Assembly (NCBI RefSeq): GCF_900168005.1
Contig: NZ_FUYP01000023.1
Coordinates: forward strand, 1 to 51,657
Direction: 5' to 3'
Length of the DNA: 51,657 bases
DNA from: Sphingopyxis flava
GTDB lineage: Bacteria > Pseudomonadota > Alphaproteobacteria > Sphingomonadales > Sphingomonadaceae
Shown: positions 10,018-19,022 of the stretch, piece by piece
Position numbering within the stretch: the stretch's first letter is position 1
Layout: the number at the start of each line of letters is the position of its first letter
The notes under the pieces: model-generated
Database searches by the model: none
The model's input: the letters and a program-made list of their open reading frames with translations, nothing else
What the model was told of the DNA's origin: nothing
Position numbers and translations under genes: made by a program

Positions 10018-10647
10018 ATGACGCGCAGGCTCGCCCCCGGCACGCTCGTCATCGCAAGTCACAATGCCGGCAAGGTGCGCGAGATCCGTGCGCTTTTGGA
10101 ACCTTTCGGGATCGCGCCGGTGTCGGCGGGCGATCTTGGCCTTCCAGAGCCCGAGGAAACGGGGGCGAGCTTTCGTGAGAATGCGCTTTTGAAGGCCCAC
10201 GCGAGCGCTTCAGCGTCGGGCCTTCCTGCGCTCGCCGACGACAGCGGGCTCGAGGTGAGCGCGCTCGGCGGGCGGCCCGGGGTCTACACCGCCGACTGGG
10301 CCGAGCGGCAATGGTTCGAGGGTGAGAAAGGGCGCGACTGGTATCTTGCGATGGGCAAGGTCGAGGGGCTCCTGGCCGAGCAGGGGACGGATGTCGACCG
10401 CAGCGCGCGCTTTGTCTGTACCCTGGCGCTCGCCTGGCCCGACGGCCATGCCGATATTTATGAAGGCGCCGCAAACGGCCATCTCACCTGGCCGCCGCGA
10501 GGCGAGCTAGGCTTTGGCTATGACCCTGTCTTCATCCCCGATGGCATGGCCTTGACGTTTGCGGAGATGGATCCTGCAGAAAAGCATCGGATCAGTCACC
10601 GGGCCGATGCATTTGCAAAGCTGGTGGCAGGCGCGTTCGGCGGATGA
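10018..10647 (+). CDS. rdgB: XTP/dITP diphosphatase (non-canonical purine NTP pyrophosphatase)
   Basis: 209-aa Ham1/RdgB house-cleaning enzyme that hydrolyses XTP, dITP and ITP to monophosphates, keeping deaminated purines out of DNA. Motifs seen: [12 protein letters not shown] at residues 11-22, [16 protein letters not shown] with the metal-binding residues, [19 protein letters not shown], and [11 protein letters not shown] near the C terminus. The start at 10018 lies immediately after the rph stop; longer in-frame starts would sit inside rph. A decayed gene follows instead of hemW directly. Confidence 0.96.
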   Translation: MTRRLAPGTLVIASHNAGKVREIRALLEPFGIAPVSAGDLGLPEPEETGASFRENALLKAHASASASGLPALADDSGLEVSALGGRPGVYTADWAERQWFEGEKGRDWYLAMGKVEGLLAEQGTDVDRSARFVCTLALAWPDGHADIYEGAANGHLTWPPRGELGFGYDPVFIPDGMALTFAEMDPAEKHRISHRADAFAKLVAGAFGG

Positions 10648-10697
10648 TTATCCCCGGGTAATATGGACGGGGTCTTGCCCGGGTGTAATGCGGCGAC

Positions 10698-11207
10698 ATG
10701 ACGCAGGAACATGATAGCGTCACGCCCTTTCTTCGCGATACCATGCTCGCGTGAGGCCCCCGCGCGGAGGCGACGCGCCTCCTGGAGGAACCTTATCCCG
10801 GCGATCTTGGCGCCATCCTTGTTTTCGAGGATGCGACCGGGCGATTGACCGACCTCGATTATTGGGCGCTGGCAAGGCGCCGCCGCCATCCGCGGGATGC
10901 CCGCGGCTCGGCGTCAAGACGCGCGACGTCACCTTGCTGCCTCGGCATTGGGGCTGGCTCGCCGCGCAGGCCGGCGGTGCGCCGGCGACGCTGAGGCGGC
11001 TGGTCGAAGCTGCGAGCAAGAAAGCCCCGGAGGCGAAGCAGCGCCGACGCGGCCTATCAATTCATGAGCCATGTCTGCGGCGACCGGCCCGGCTCTGAGA
11101 CGGCCTTGCGCGCGCTTAACCGGGGCGACATTGCGGTGCTCATGGCCGCGATCGCCGGGTGGCCCGCCGATATTCGCGTGCCTATCGCGCATCTGCTCGC
11201 GCCCTGA
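10698..11207 (+). pseudogene. DUF2239 family protein, disrupted
   Basis: Translation in pieces matches the DUF2239 pattern as I remember it. Frame of 10698: N terminus, then a TGA at 10752, then GPRAEATRLLEEPYPG and LVFEDATGRLTDLDYW. A shift near 10897 to another frame gives PRLGVKTRDVTLLPRHWGWL and TLRRLVEAASK. A second shift near 11043 returns to the first frame for AYQFMSHVCGDRPGSETALRAL and IAGWPADIR, with a stop at 11205. One nonsense codon and two compensating shifts argue for a real pseudogene or clustered sequencing errors. It fills the otherwise empty stretch between rdgB and hemW. Confidence 0.75.
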
Positions 11208-11268
11208 TGCCCTGCGCGGGGCATTTCAGTCTTTGGCGTGCGCACAGAAAGCGAGTAGGGCGCGGGCG

Positions 11269-12414
11269 ATGGCCGAACCGCTTGCCCTTTATGTCCATTG
11301 GCCCTTTTGCGTAAGCAAATGCCCCTATTGCGACTTCAACAGCCATGTGCGCGATCGCGTCGATCAGGACGCCTGGCGCGCCGCGTTGCTCGCGGATCTG
11401 CGGTATGAGGCGGCGCTGCTTGGAAAGCGGCGCGTCTCCTCCATCTTCTTCGGAGGCGGAACGCCAAGCCTGATGCCGCCCGCGACCGTCGCCGCCATAA
11501 TCGCCGAGGCGGAGGCTCTGTGGGGGCTCGCGGACGATTGCGAGATCACGCTCGAGGCGAACCCCAATTCGGTCGAAGTTGCAGCCTTTGCCGATCTCGC
11601 CGCCGCAGGCGTCAATCGCATATCGATAGGCGTTCAGAGCTTTGACCCGGAGGTTCTTGCCTTTCTTGGGCGCGCGCACAGCGGCGAGGAAGCGCGGCGG
11701 GCGATTGCGGCCGCGCAAGCCTCCTTTGCCCGCACGAGTTTCGATCTCATCTATGCGCGCCCCGGACAGTCGCTTTCGGATTGGGAGGCCGAGCTTGGCG
11801 AAGCGCTTGCCTTTGGCACCGGGCATCTCTCGCTTTATCAGCTCACGATCGAGCCCGGCACGCGGTTCTGGGCGCTTGCGGCAAAGGGCGAGCTCGTCCT
11901 TCCCGACGGCGACGTCGCCGCCGATCTCTTCGACGTGACGCAGGCCATGACGCGCGCTGCCGGCCTGCCGCGCTACGAAGTGTCGAACCATGCAAGGCCC
12001 GGCGAGGAGAGCCGGCACAATCTCACGTACTGGCGCTATGGCGATTATGCCGGCATCGGTCCCGGCGCGCATGGGCGGCGGCTCGCGCAGGCGAGCGAGC
12101 GGCACAAGAAGCCCGAGAATTTTATCGCAGCGGTTGAGCGCAGCGGACACGGGCTGAGGATCGAGAGCGATCTGCAGCCACATGAACGCGCAACCGAGGC
12201 GATGCTGATGGGCCTCAGGCTTACCGAAGGCGTTGACCTGGCCCGCGTCGAGAGGCGCTCAGGACTGGCGCGCGAGGGATTTTTCGATGCGGCGGCGGCA
12301 GAGCGGCTCGCGGCGCAGGGGCTGGTGCGGCAGCGGGACGACCGGCTGATTGTCACCGATGAGGGGATACTTCTCCTTGACTCGATCCTTTCCGAGGTGG
12401 TTCGAACGGGCTAG
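11269..12414 (+). CDS. hemW: Radical SAM heme chaperone HemW
   Basis: 381-aa radical SAM protein of the HemN-like group, now regarded as a heme chaperone. The cluster motif CVSKCPYCDF sits near residues 17-26, with the fourth cysteine-position residue F typical of HemW. Further on are FGGGTPSLM, ITLEANPNS, NRISIGVQSF and SLYQLTIEPGT. The C-terminal HemN domain includes HNLTYWRYGDYAGIGPGAHG. The frame is open from 11071, but the ATG at 11269 gives the family N terminus directly before the cluster motif. Confidence 0.95.
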   Translation: MAEPLALYVHWPFCVSKCPYCDFNSHVRDRVDQDAWRAALLADLRYEAALLGKRRVSSIFFGGGTPSLMPPATVAAIIAEAEALWGLADDCEITLEANPNSVEVAAFADLAAAGVNRISIGVQSFDPEVLAFLGRAHSGEEARRAIAAAQASFARTSFDLIYARPGQSLSDWEAELGEALAFGTGHLSLYQLTIEPGTRFWALAAKGELVLPDGDVAADLFDVTQAMTRAAGLPRYEVSNHARPGEESRHNLTYWRYGDYAGIGPGAHGRRLAQASERHKKPENFIAAVERSGHGLRIESDLQPHERATEAMLMGLRLTEGVDLARVERRSGLAREGFFDAAAAERLAAQGLVRQRDDRLIVTDEGILLLDSILSEVVRTG

Positions 12415-12441
12415 TCTGTCCCAAAGACTGCCTGACCTTCG

Positions 12442-12461
12442 CTTGGCACCCTTGTGCCAGG
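12442..12461. terminator. Hairpin downstream of hemW
   Basis: CTTGGCAC and GTGCCAGG pair over 8 bp (one G-U) with a 4-nt loop. There is no U-tract, so terminator activity is uncertain; the position 28 bp after the hemW stop is the main argument. Confidence 0.35.
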
Positions 12462-12532
12462 CTTCCTCAAGCGGGGCCGCTCTTCCCTTTTGAGGGCTGG
12501 GGAGGGGCGGGGTCTTTGAATGCGCAGCCTGA

Positions 12533-13435
12533 ATGGAATTTGGCTTGGCTGACCGACTGATCCGCGATTGGGACGCGCATCTTGCGCATGAGAAGCGCCG
12601 CTCGGACCACACCCGCCGCGCCTATATCGCGACGGCAGAGCGTTTCTGCGCCTTCCTGTCGCAGCATCGCGGCGGCGCGGTCGACAAGGCCATGCTCAGC
12701 GCGCTGAACCCCAATGATCTTCGCGCCTATCTCGCTGACCGCCGCGCGGGAGGCCTTGGCAATGCGTCGGCGGCGCGCGAGCTTTCGGCGCTGCGGAGCT
12801 TTCTGCGCTATGTTGGGGGATCAAACGCGCACGTGCCGGCGATGCGCGGGCCGCGCGTCAAGAAAGGGCTGCCGCGCCCGGTGGCGCCCGCCGAGGTGAT
12901 GGGTCTGGCGCAGGATGTTGAGGATACTGCGCGCGAGGGCTGGGTGGGCGCGCGCGATTTTGCGCTGCTGCTGCTGCTCTACGGCGCTGGTCTGCGCATC
13001 GGGGAGGCGCTGTCGCTGACGGGCGCGGCGCTGCCGCTCGGCGATACGCTGCGCGTCACCGGCAAGCGCGGCAAAACCCGCATCGTCCCGATCCTGCCTG
13101 CGGTCGCGAAGGCAGCGGCGCGTTATGCCGCGGCCTGTCCCTGGCCGATCGACAAGGAAACGCCCCTCTTTCTCGGCGCGCGCGGCGGCCCGCTTCAGCC
13201 GGGCGTCGTCCGCGCGAGCGTGCGTGCAGCCCGCCGCGCTTTGCGCCTGCCCGAGCGGACGACGCCGCATGCGCTGCGCCACAGCTTTGCCACGCACCTC
13301 CTCGCAGGCGGCGCGGACCTGCGCAGCTTGCAGGAGTTGCTCGGTCATGCGAGCCTCGCCTCGACACAGATCTATACCGCGGTCGATGCGGCGCATTTGC
13401 TCGATGTCTACCGCTCGGCGCATCCGCGGGCGTGA
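12533..13435 (+). CDS. xerC: Tyrosine recombinase XerC
   Basis: 300-aa site-specific recombinase that resolves chromosome dimers at dif with XerD. The N-terminal SAM-like core-binding domain (residues 1-100) is followed by the catalytic domain with arginine I in GAGLRIGEALSL, the HALRHSFATHLL box (histidine and arginine II), LGHASLASTQIYT, and the tyrosine nucleophile at its end. Size and compact N terminus fit chromosomal Xer proteins, not the island integrase at 49947. XerC is preferred over XerD from overall resemblance, and that assignment is less certain than the family. Confidence 0.9.
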   Translation: MEFGLADRLIRDWDAHLAHEKRRSDHTRRAYIATAERFCAFLSQHRGGAVDKAMLSALNPNDLRAYLADRRAGGLGNASAARELSALRSFLRYVGGSNAHVPAMRGPRVKKGLPRPVAPAEVMGLAQDVEDTAREGWVGARDFALLLLLYGAGLRIGEALSLTGAALPLGDTLRVTGKRGKTRIVPILPAVAKAAARYAAACPWPIDKETPLFLGARGGPLQPGVVRASVRAARRALRLPERTTPHALRHSFATHLLAGGADLRSLQELLGHASLASTQIYTAVDAAHLLDVYRSAHPRA

Positions 13436-13458
13436 GAGATTTTTCTGAAGGAGCCGAC

Positions 13459-13674
13459 GTGCAAGGCGGCGGAAGCGAGCAAGACAATGCGGTGATCGAC
13501 TGGACGATCACCGGCAACGGCAAGCCGATATCGACGATCAGTCGACAGCAGCGTCCGGTCCCGTGCGTCCCGTTATTCCGATCCCTTTCGTGCGCGCCAC
13601 CCAGCTTGAGCGGGCGTGGGTTGGAGGCCTGTCACTCGCCTTTTTCCTTGGATTTCCAAGTCACGACGCGGTAA
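13459..13674 (+). CDS. Possible small ORF after xerC
   Basis: A GTG at 13459 follows a good AAGGAG site (13448-13453) and opens a 71-codon frame whose first half (IDWTITGNGKPISTISRQQR) looks protein-like. The tail runs antisense into the 3' end of the dedA gene and is serine/proline-rich, as in non-coding frames. It may be a truncated remnant. I recognise no family. Confidence 0.25.
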   Translation: MQGGGSEQDNAVIDWTITGNGKPISTISRQQRPVPCVPLFRSLSCAPPSLSGRGLEACHSPFSLDFQVTTR

Positions 13675-14240
13675 ATGTAGAGAAGAACAAGCGAGCCGAT
13701 AGCAACCAGCGCAACCGGGCCGACAAAGGCGTCGAGATTCGCGAAGCGGCCGCCAAACCAGCTCCCCGCGCCCGCGAGCGCGGTGATCCAGATCGTCGAG
13801 CCTGCGGCCGTCCAGGCTAGGAATTTTGCCTGGTTCATCCGAACCATCCCGGCGGGCAGCGACACCATCGTCCGCGCGACCGGCATGAAGCGCGCAGCGA
13901 AGACGATGCCGGGGCCATATTTCAGGAACCCGCCGTGCAGCCGCTCGACCTGTGCCCAGTCGAGCGTCAGCCAGCGTCCGTGGCGGTCGACGAAGGGTTT
14001 GAGCCGTTCATAGCCAATCCAGCGCCCGACTGCGTACCAGACCCAATTGCCCGCGCTCGTCCCGGCAACCGCGACCGCGATCAGCGTCCAGAAATCAAAC
14101 CGCCCCTTGGCGACCGCGATGCCGCCAAGGCCCATGATCACTTCAGACGGGATCGGCGGGAACACATTTTCGAGCAGCATCAGGACGAAGATGCCAGCGT
14201 AGCCCCAGCTCTGGATCAGATCGAGAATGAATGCGGTCAT
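13632..14240 (-). CDS. DedA family membrane protein
   Basis: 202-aa integral membrane protein of the DedA/SNARE-associated (VTT) family, thought to act in membrane-lipid flipping and envelope homeostasis. The family signature is clear: ENVFPPIPSEVIMGLGG near residues 24-40, the GNWVWYAVGRWIGYERL segment, FAARFMPVARTMVSLPAG near residues 113-130, and several hydrophobic spans. It lies 24 bp downstream of gshB on the same strand, so the two are probably one transcript. The exact substrate is unknown. Confidence 0.93.
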   Translation of the reverse strand: MTAFILDLIQSWGYAGIFVLMLLENVFPPIPSEVIMGLGGIAVAKGRFDFWTLIAVAVAGTSAGNWVWYAVGRWIGYERLKPFVDRHGRWLTLDWAQVERLHGGFLKYGPGIVFAARFMPVARTMVSLPAGMVRMNQAKFLAWTAAGSTIWITALAGAGSWFGGRFANLDAFVGPVALVAIGSLVLLYIYRVVTWKSKEKGE

Positions 14241-14264
14241 GCCGACCTCTACGCGGGAGGCGCG

Positions 14265-15215
14265 TCAACCGATCCGCCGCGCGATCGCATCCCAGATCAT
14301 TCCCGCCGTGTCGGTGCCGTTGAAGCGGTCGATCGCGACGATGCCGGTCGGCGAGGTCACGTTGATTTCGGTGAGCCATTCACCGCCGATGACGTCGATG
14401 CCGACGAAGATCAGTCCGCGCTCGCGAAGCCTCGGGCCGAGCGCGGCGCAGATCTCCTGCTCGCGCGGGCTGAGCGTCGCGGCTTCAGCATAGCCGCCGA
14501 CCGCGAGGTTCGAGCGAAACTCGCCTTCGCCGGGCTTTCGATTGATTGCGCCCGCAACTTCGCCGTCGATCAGGACGATGCGCTTGTCGCCTTCGCTGAC
14601 GCTGGGGAGGAATTGCTGCACCATGAAAGGTTCAGGCCACACCTGCCCGAACAGTTCGACGAGCGCGCCGAGGTTCGTGCCGGCCTCATCGATGCGGAAC
14701 ACGGCCTTGCCGCCGTTGCCGTGGAGCGGCTTGATTACCAGCGCGCCGTAGCGCTGGTGAAAATCCTTCACCGCCTCAAGATCGCGCGTCACCATTGTCG
14801 GGGGCATGAACTCGGCGAAATCGAGCACGAACACCTTCTCGGGCGCGTTGCGTACCGAGACAGGATCATTGACCACGAGGGTCTCGTGCGCGATCCGCTC
14901 GAGCAGCCAGGTGCCCGTCAGATACCCAAGGTCGAAAGGCGGATCCTGGCGCATCAGCACGACGTCGACATCGCGGCCGAGATCGAGGGTTTGGGGCTCG
15001 CCAAAGCGGTAATGCGCGCCCGCCTCGCGCCGCACCTCGAGCACCGGATGCGCGCGCGCGGTCAGCCGCCCCGCCTCCCACGTCAGCGAGCGGACATCAT
15101 AATGAAAAAGGCTGTACCCGCGTTCCTTGGCGCTCAGCATCAGCGCGAAGCTGCTGTCGCCCGCGATGTTGATGCCATCCATCGGGTCCATTTGCACCGC
15201 GGCGCGCAGGGTCAT
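14265..15215 (-). CDS. gshB: Glutathione synthetase
   Basis: 316-aa ATP-grasp enzyme joining gamma-glutamylcysteine and glycine. The start at 15215 (MTLRAAVQMDPMDGINIAGD) matches the family N terminus; the frame is open to 15281 but the extension is unlike it. Motifs include VLMRQDPPFD, VVNDPVSVRNAPEK, VIKPLHGNGGKAVFRI (ATP binding) and the C-terminal FVGIDVIGGEWLTEINVTSPTG. dedA follows closely. rsmI lies upstream on the same strand behind a 218-bp gap. Confidence 0.96.
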   Translation of the reverse strand: MTLRAAVQMDPMDGINIAGDSSFALMLSAKERGYSLFHYDVRSLTWEAGRLTARAHPVLEVRREAGAHYRFGEPQTLDLGRDVDVVLMRQDPPFDLGYLTGTWLLERIAHETLVVNDPVSVRNAPEKVFVLDFAEFMPPTMVTRDLEAVKDFHQRYGALVIKPLHGNGGKAVFRIDEAGTNLGALVELFGQVWPEPFMVQQFLPSVSEGDKRIVLIDGEVAGAINRKPGEGEFRSNLAVGGYAEAATLSPREQEICAALGPRLRERGLIFVGIDVIGGEWLTEINVTSPTGIVAIDRFNGTDTAGMIWDAIARRIG

Positions 15216-15433
15216 CAGGGTCTCCTCGGGTTGCCAGACGCAGTGCAGATGGCGCGCCAGGCGTCCCGGTGCAAGGAGCATTGCGCCGGCAATGCGCGTA
15301 TCTGCCGTGCAGGCGACGCGCGGCGCGAGCGCTTTTATGGATCACAGCGGTGCAGCGCCGCCGAAAATCATCGATGCCTCGCCTGGATCGTCGGCTGGGC
15401 CGCGCCCCGTCACGGCGCCGCCCAGGCGCCGGA
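15216..15433. other. gshB-rsmI spacer, no gene seen
   Basis: This 218-bp gap often holds yraN (UPF0102) in related genomes. I translated the minus-strand frames and saw no YraN-like sequence; the frames are arginine- and alanine-rich without motifs. It presumably contains the gshB promoter. Confidence 0.5.
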
Positions 15434-16294
15434 TCAGAGGCCTTCCTTTAGCGCGAGCGCGCGGGTGTAGACCGCGTGCCGGTTGCGTCCGAAGCGCTTG
15501 GCGACCTCTTTGGCTGCCCTCGATACCGGCTGGGCTGCAAGCGCGGCGCGAAGCGCTGCATCGACGACCGCGTCGTCGGCCACTTCGGCGGCGCCCTCGG
15601 TGGGCGGCGCCACGACGATCACAATCTCGCCCTTTGGCGGCGCTGCGGTGTAGCGCGCAGCAAGGTCGGCGAGCGAGCCGGTCACGCATTCCTCGTAGAG
15701 CTTCGTGATCTCGCGCGCGACCGCTGCCTCGCGGTTCCCGAGGCCTTCGGCGAGCGCGGCGAGCGATGCGCCAAGGCGCGGCCCGCTTTCGTAGAAGATG
15801 AGACTGGCGCGCAGACTGGCGAATTCGGCGATGGTGTCGGCGCGTGCCTTTGCCTTGGAGGGGAGAAATCCTGCGAAAAGGAAGCGGTCGCTCGGTAGCC
15901 CCGAGAGAGTGATCGCTGCGATCGCGGCGCAGGGACCGGGAAGGGTTGTGACGAGCCTTCCTGCGGCGCGCGCATCGCGGACCAGCTTGTATCCAGGATC
16001 CGAAATCAGCGGCGTTCCCGCGTCCGATACCAAGGCCACGACCTTGTCGGCCATTTGCGCAACCAGATCGGCGCGGGTGCGTTCGTCGCTGTGATCGTGA
16101 TAGGGGGTCATCGGAACACGCAAACCCAGGTGCGAAAGCAGCTTCGCGGTCACCCGCGTATCCTCGGCCGCGATCAGGTCGGCGCGCGCCAGCACCGCAG
16201 CGGCGCGCGCGCTGATATCGCCAAGGTTGCCGATGGGGGTCGCCACGATATAGAGACCGGGCAAGGGAGAATTTGAGATGGTCGAATCCGGCAT
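15434..16294 (-). CDS. rsmI: 16S rRNA (cytidine1402-2'-O)-methyltransferase
   Basis: 286-aa tetrapyrrole-methylase-fold enzyme methylating the ribose of C1402 in the ribosomal P site. Motifs in order: LYIVATPIGNLGDISARA near residues 12-29, AAEDTRVTAKLLSHLG, VALVSDAGTPLISDPGYKLV, FAGFLPSKAKAR, FYESGPRLGASLAAL and the KGEIVIVV region. The start at 16294 (MPDSTISNSPLPG) puts the first motif at the normal distance. Its 5' end overlaps the start of the divergent lipoprotein gene by 17 bp if the first ATG of that gene is used, so the promoters lie inside each other's coding sequence. Confidence 0.95.
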   Translation of the reverse strand: MPDSTISNSPLPGLYIVATPIGNLGDISARAAAVLARADLIAAEDTRVTAKLLSHLGLRVPMTPYHDHSDERTRADLVAQMADKVVALVSDAGTPLISDPGYKLVRDARAAGRLVTTLPGPCAAIAAITLSGLPSDRFLFAGFLPSKAKARADTIAEFASLRASLIFYESGPRLGASLAALAEGLGNREAAVAREITKLYEECVTGSLADLAARYTAAPPKGEIVIVVAPPTEGAAEVADDAVVDAALRAALAAQPVSRAAKEVAKRFGRNRHAVYTRALALKEGL

Positions 16295-17483
16295 GACGCC
16301 GAAAATGGCAGAAACTGCCGCGCTGCGCCAAGACAATGCGTCGCCGCGGCGGCATTTGCTGCGCGCAATGAGCGTAATGGCGCTCGGCGGCCTGCTTGCG
16401 GCGTGTCAGGTCGTGCCAAAAACCGCAGGTCCGCCGCCGCCGCCCGAAGCGCCTGAGACGATCGAGCCCGGCCTGCCGACCGATACCGATCGTCACCGCG
16501 TCGCGCTGCTCGTGCCCGAGACGGGTGCAAACGCTGACGTCGGCACCGCGATCGCCAATGCGACGACAATGGCGCTGCTCGACGCGCGCGCCGAGAAGGT
16601 TCGCATCACCACCTATGATACCGCGCTCGGGGCCGCTGCCGCGGCGCGGCAGGCGATTGCCGACGGCAACAAGCTTATTCTGGGGCCGCTGCTCAGCGAG
16701 GATGTCGGCTCGGTCGCCCCGATCGCGCGCGCGGCGAAGGTGCCCGTGCTCAGCTTCTCGAACGACACGAGCGTGGCGGGCAACGGTGTCTTCATCATGG
16801 GGTTCGTCCCCGGCCAGTCGGTCGAACGCGTCGTCTCCTTCGCGCGCAGCAAGGGGCATGTGCGCTTCGGCGCGCTGGTCCCCAAGAATGTTTATGGCGA
16901 GCGCTCGGCGGCCGCCTTCCGTTCGGCGGTGAAGGCGGCGGGTGGCACGCTCGTCGCGGTCGAATCCTATGATCATAGCGCGGCTGCAATGACGGGTGCG
17001 GCGCGCCGGCTTGCCAATGCGGGCGACATGGATGCCGTGCTGATCGCCGATGCCGGCGGGAATGCGGTGCGCGCGGTGCCGGTGATCAAGAGCAATGGCG
17101 AACGCCAGATCCTGGGGACCGAGCGCTGGAACACCGATGCGTCCCTCGGGGCGAGCGCGGCGATGCGCGGCGCCTGGTTTGCGAGCGTCTCAGACGGTCT
17201 TTATGGCCAGATGGCAACGCAGTACCGCAAGCGCTACGGCAAAGCGCCCTATCGCCTCTCGAGCCTTGGCTATGATGCGGTGCTGCTCACCGTACGAATC
17301 GCCCGCGACTGGAAGCCGGGTGCGAATTTTCCGGTAAATCGCTTGCTCGCGCCCGACGGCTTTGGCGGGATCGATGGCATTTTCCGCTTCGATAATCGCG
17401 GGATAGCGATGCGCGCGCTCGAGGTCAGCGAGGTCGGAGCGGGCGGATTCCGCGTCATCGACCCCGCTCCGACCAAATGGTAA
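16278..17483 (+). CDS. Penicillin-binding protein activator (LpoA-like lipoprotein)
   Basis: 401-aa predicted lipoprotein: a basic N terminus (PRRHLLRAMS), a hydrophobic stretch, then the lipobox LLAAC near residue 42, a proline-rich linker (PPPPPEAPE), and a periplasmic type I binding-protein fold. Segments such as VALLVPETGANADVGTAIANAT, KLILGPLLSEDV and PVLSFSNDTSVAG resemble the LpoA C-terminal domain, which activates class A penicillin-binding proteins. Its position divergent to rsmI is typical. A later start at 16293 (MTPKMAE) is also possible and would almost remove the overlap with rsmI. Confidence 0.85.
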   Translation: MVESGMTPKMAETAALRQDNASPRRHLLRAMSVMALGGLLAACQVVPKTAGPPPPPEAPETIEPGLPTDTDRHRVALLVPETGANADVGTAIANATTMALLDARAEKVRITTYDTALGAAAAARQAIADGNKLILGPLLSEDVGSVAPIARAAKVPVLSFSNDTSVAGNGVFIMGFVPGQSVERVVSFARSKGHVRFGALVPKNVYGERSAAAFRSAVKAAGGTLVAVESYDHSAAAMTGAARRLANAGDMDAVLIADAGGNAVRAVPVIKSNGERQILGTERWNTDASLGASAAMRGAWFASVSDGLYGQMATQYRKRYGKAPYRLSSLGYDAVLLTVRIARDWKPGANFPVNRLLAPDGFGGIDGIFRFDNRGIAMRALEVSEVGAGGFRVIDPAPTKW

Positions 17484-17588
17484 TCCGCGCCAGGGCGTGA
17501 CTTCGTCGCCACAGTCGGGCGAAAACTGCGGTCGCTTTGCCACAGGCAGCCTTTACGAGGCGCCTGCGTTCACTATATGAGCGCGTGA

Positions 17589-17612
17589 CGCGCTGCGTGA
17601 CGATGCAGCGCG
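17589..17612 (+). promoter_or_regulatory. Leader hairpin before infC
   Basis: CGCGCTGC (17589-17596) pairs perfectly with GCAGCGCG (17605-17612) over an 8-nt loop, ending 17 nt before the infC ribosome-binding site. A stable hairpin here could take part in leader control of infC. The structure is seen; the role is not known. Confidence 0.45.
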
Positions 17613-17642
17613 CCGCGTTCTATGTTTTCAGGAGATACAGCT

Positions 17643-18191
17643 ATACGCCCGCCCATGACCCGCCGCCCGCTGGCGCCGATGCCGCCGAAGAACGGCCCGC
17701 GATATAATGAATTCATCGCCTCCCCCAAGGTCCGCGTGATCGACGAGGAAGGCGAAAATCTGGGCGTAATGCTGACTGCCGAAGCGATCGAACAGGCGGC
17801 CGAAGTCGGCCTCGATCTGGTCGAAGTCTCCCCGAACGCCGATCCGCCGGTGTGCAAATTCCTCGATGTGGGCAAGTATAAGTACGAGGCCCAGAAAAAG
17901 GCGAATGCCGCGCGCAAGAGCCAGAAGACGCAGGAGATCAAGGAGATCAAGATGCGTCCGAACATCGACGACCATGACTTCGACGTGAAGATGAAGAAGG
18001 TTTTCGACTTCCTCGAGGAAGGCGACAAGGTCAAGATGACCATGCGCTTTCGCGGCCGCGAGATGAGCCATACCCAGCTTGGCCTCAACGTCCTTCAGCG
18101 CGTTGCGGAAATGACCGCCGATGTTGCGAAGGTCGAGGCTCACCCGCGCACCGAGGGCCGCCAGATGCTGATGGTGCTGGCGCCGAAATAA
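17643..18191 (+). CDS. infC: Translation initiation factor IF-3, probable AUA start
   Basis: 182-aa IF-3. The N-domain motif [26 protein letters not shown] and the linker and C-domain segments [16 protein letters not shown] and [15 protein letters not shown] are diagnostic. No canonical start fits well. The AGGAG site at 17630-17634 is 8 nt from an in-frame ATA at 17643, but about 20 nt from the ATG at 17655, and the ATG at 17622 lies upstream of it. IF-3 genes are known for rare start codons (AUU in E. coli) that allow autoregulation, so ATA is preferred. If ATG 17655 is used the protein is 178 aa. Confidence 0.93.
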   Translation: MRPPMTRRPLAPMPPKNGPRYNEFIASPKVRVIDEEGENLGVMLTAEAIEQAAEVGLDLVEVSPNADPPVCKFLDVGKYKYEAQKKANAARKSQKTQEIKEIKMRPNIDDHDFDVKMKKVFDFLEEGDKVKMTMRFRGREMSHTQLGLNVLQRVAEMTADVAKVEAHPRTEGRQMLMVLAPK

Positions 18192-18200
18192 TAGCGGGGT

Positions 18201-18896
18201 TCAGCCCACGCAAAATTCAAGGGCGGTCGTTCCAGCGGGACGGCCGCCCGCTTCATATCTGCGCTCGGTCATTTTGATGCTGCCATCGGCGGCAAGCGCG
18301 ACGAGGGTCGAGCAGCGGGTGCCATAGACGCCGCCTTCGAGGAACAGCGCTGGATCGTCCGTCGCGGTGAGCGTGTCGAGGAGACGATCGGGGGCCATGC
18401 CGGCGCTCACCACGGCACCGAGCGCCGCGCGAAGCCGCTCGGCCCGCGGGCAGGGCTGATCGATGGGCTCATTGGCGAGCGCATGGACGCCCGGCTCGAG
18501 CGACAGGATCTGCGCGCACGGCCGGTTGGTAAGGAGACGCGCCTTCCCGTCGACGGCAAACAGGTTGAAGGCATTGAAGCGCTCGAGATCGGCTGCCGCG
18601 GGCTCGGCGAAGCGGCCATCGCCGCGCAGCATGTCGACCACCAGAGCGCCGCGTGATTCCTTCGCCGGATCGGGCATCGCGCCGCGCACGTTGGTGACGA
18701 CGACGACGCGGCCGCTTGGTCGATGCGCGCCCAGCCACGTCCCGCCCGCCTTGAGATCGCGTCCCCCAACGATGCCGCTGCCATCGTTCCAGGCTGCAAG
18801 CGCAGCGCTCGGTCGCGCATGAAATTCATCGCGATTGCCGACGAGGATCAGGGGCCAGTCCGGATGGACCCGCCAGGCGAGGGCAACGACGCACAT
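18201..18896 (-). CDS. NRDE family protein
   Basis: 231-aa protein of the NRDE (TANGO2-like) family, with the signature MCVVALAWRVHPDWPLILVG followed by NRDEFHARPSAALAAW. Later motifs are GGRDLKAGGTWLGAHRPSGRVVVVTNVR and the C-terminal YGTRCSTLVAL. Eukaryotic TANGO2 has been linked to heme handling; the bacterial role is unsettled. The conserved cysteine at position 2 is consistent with an N-terminal nucleophile fold. The start at 18896 is fixed by that motif although the frame is open to 19277. It is convergent with infC. Confidence 0.9.
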   Translation of the reverse strand: MCVVALAWRVHPDWPLILVGNRDEFHARPSAALAAWNDGSGIVGGRDLKAGGTWLGAHRPSGRVVVVTNVRGAMPDPAKESRGALVVDMLRGDGRFAEPAAADLERFNAFNLFAVDGKARLLTNRPCAQILSLEPGVHALANEPIDQPCPRAERLRAALGAVVSAGMAPDRLLDTLTATDDPALFLEGGVYGTRCSTLVALAADGSIKMTERRYEAGGRPAGTTALEFCVG

Positions 18897-19022
18897 GGCG
18901 CGCCTATCGCGCGGCCGCCCCGGCTTGCCAAGGGGGAAGCGCGTCATGCCGACACAATCAAGTTCCGCGTCCCGGTAAAGCATGTTAGATTGGGCGCGCT
19001 CAAAAAAGGGGAGGGGCTTGCC

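Noticed and set aside
13935..15470. 511-codon plus-strand open frame
   Set aside because: Antisense to gshB and dedA, both clearly identified on the other strand.
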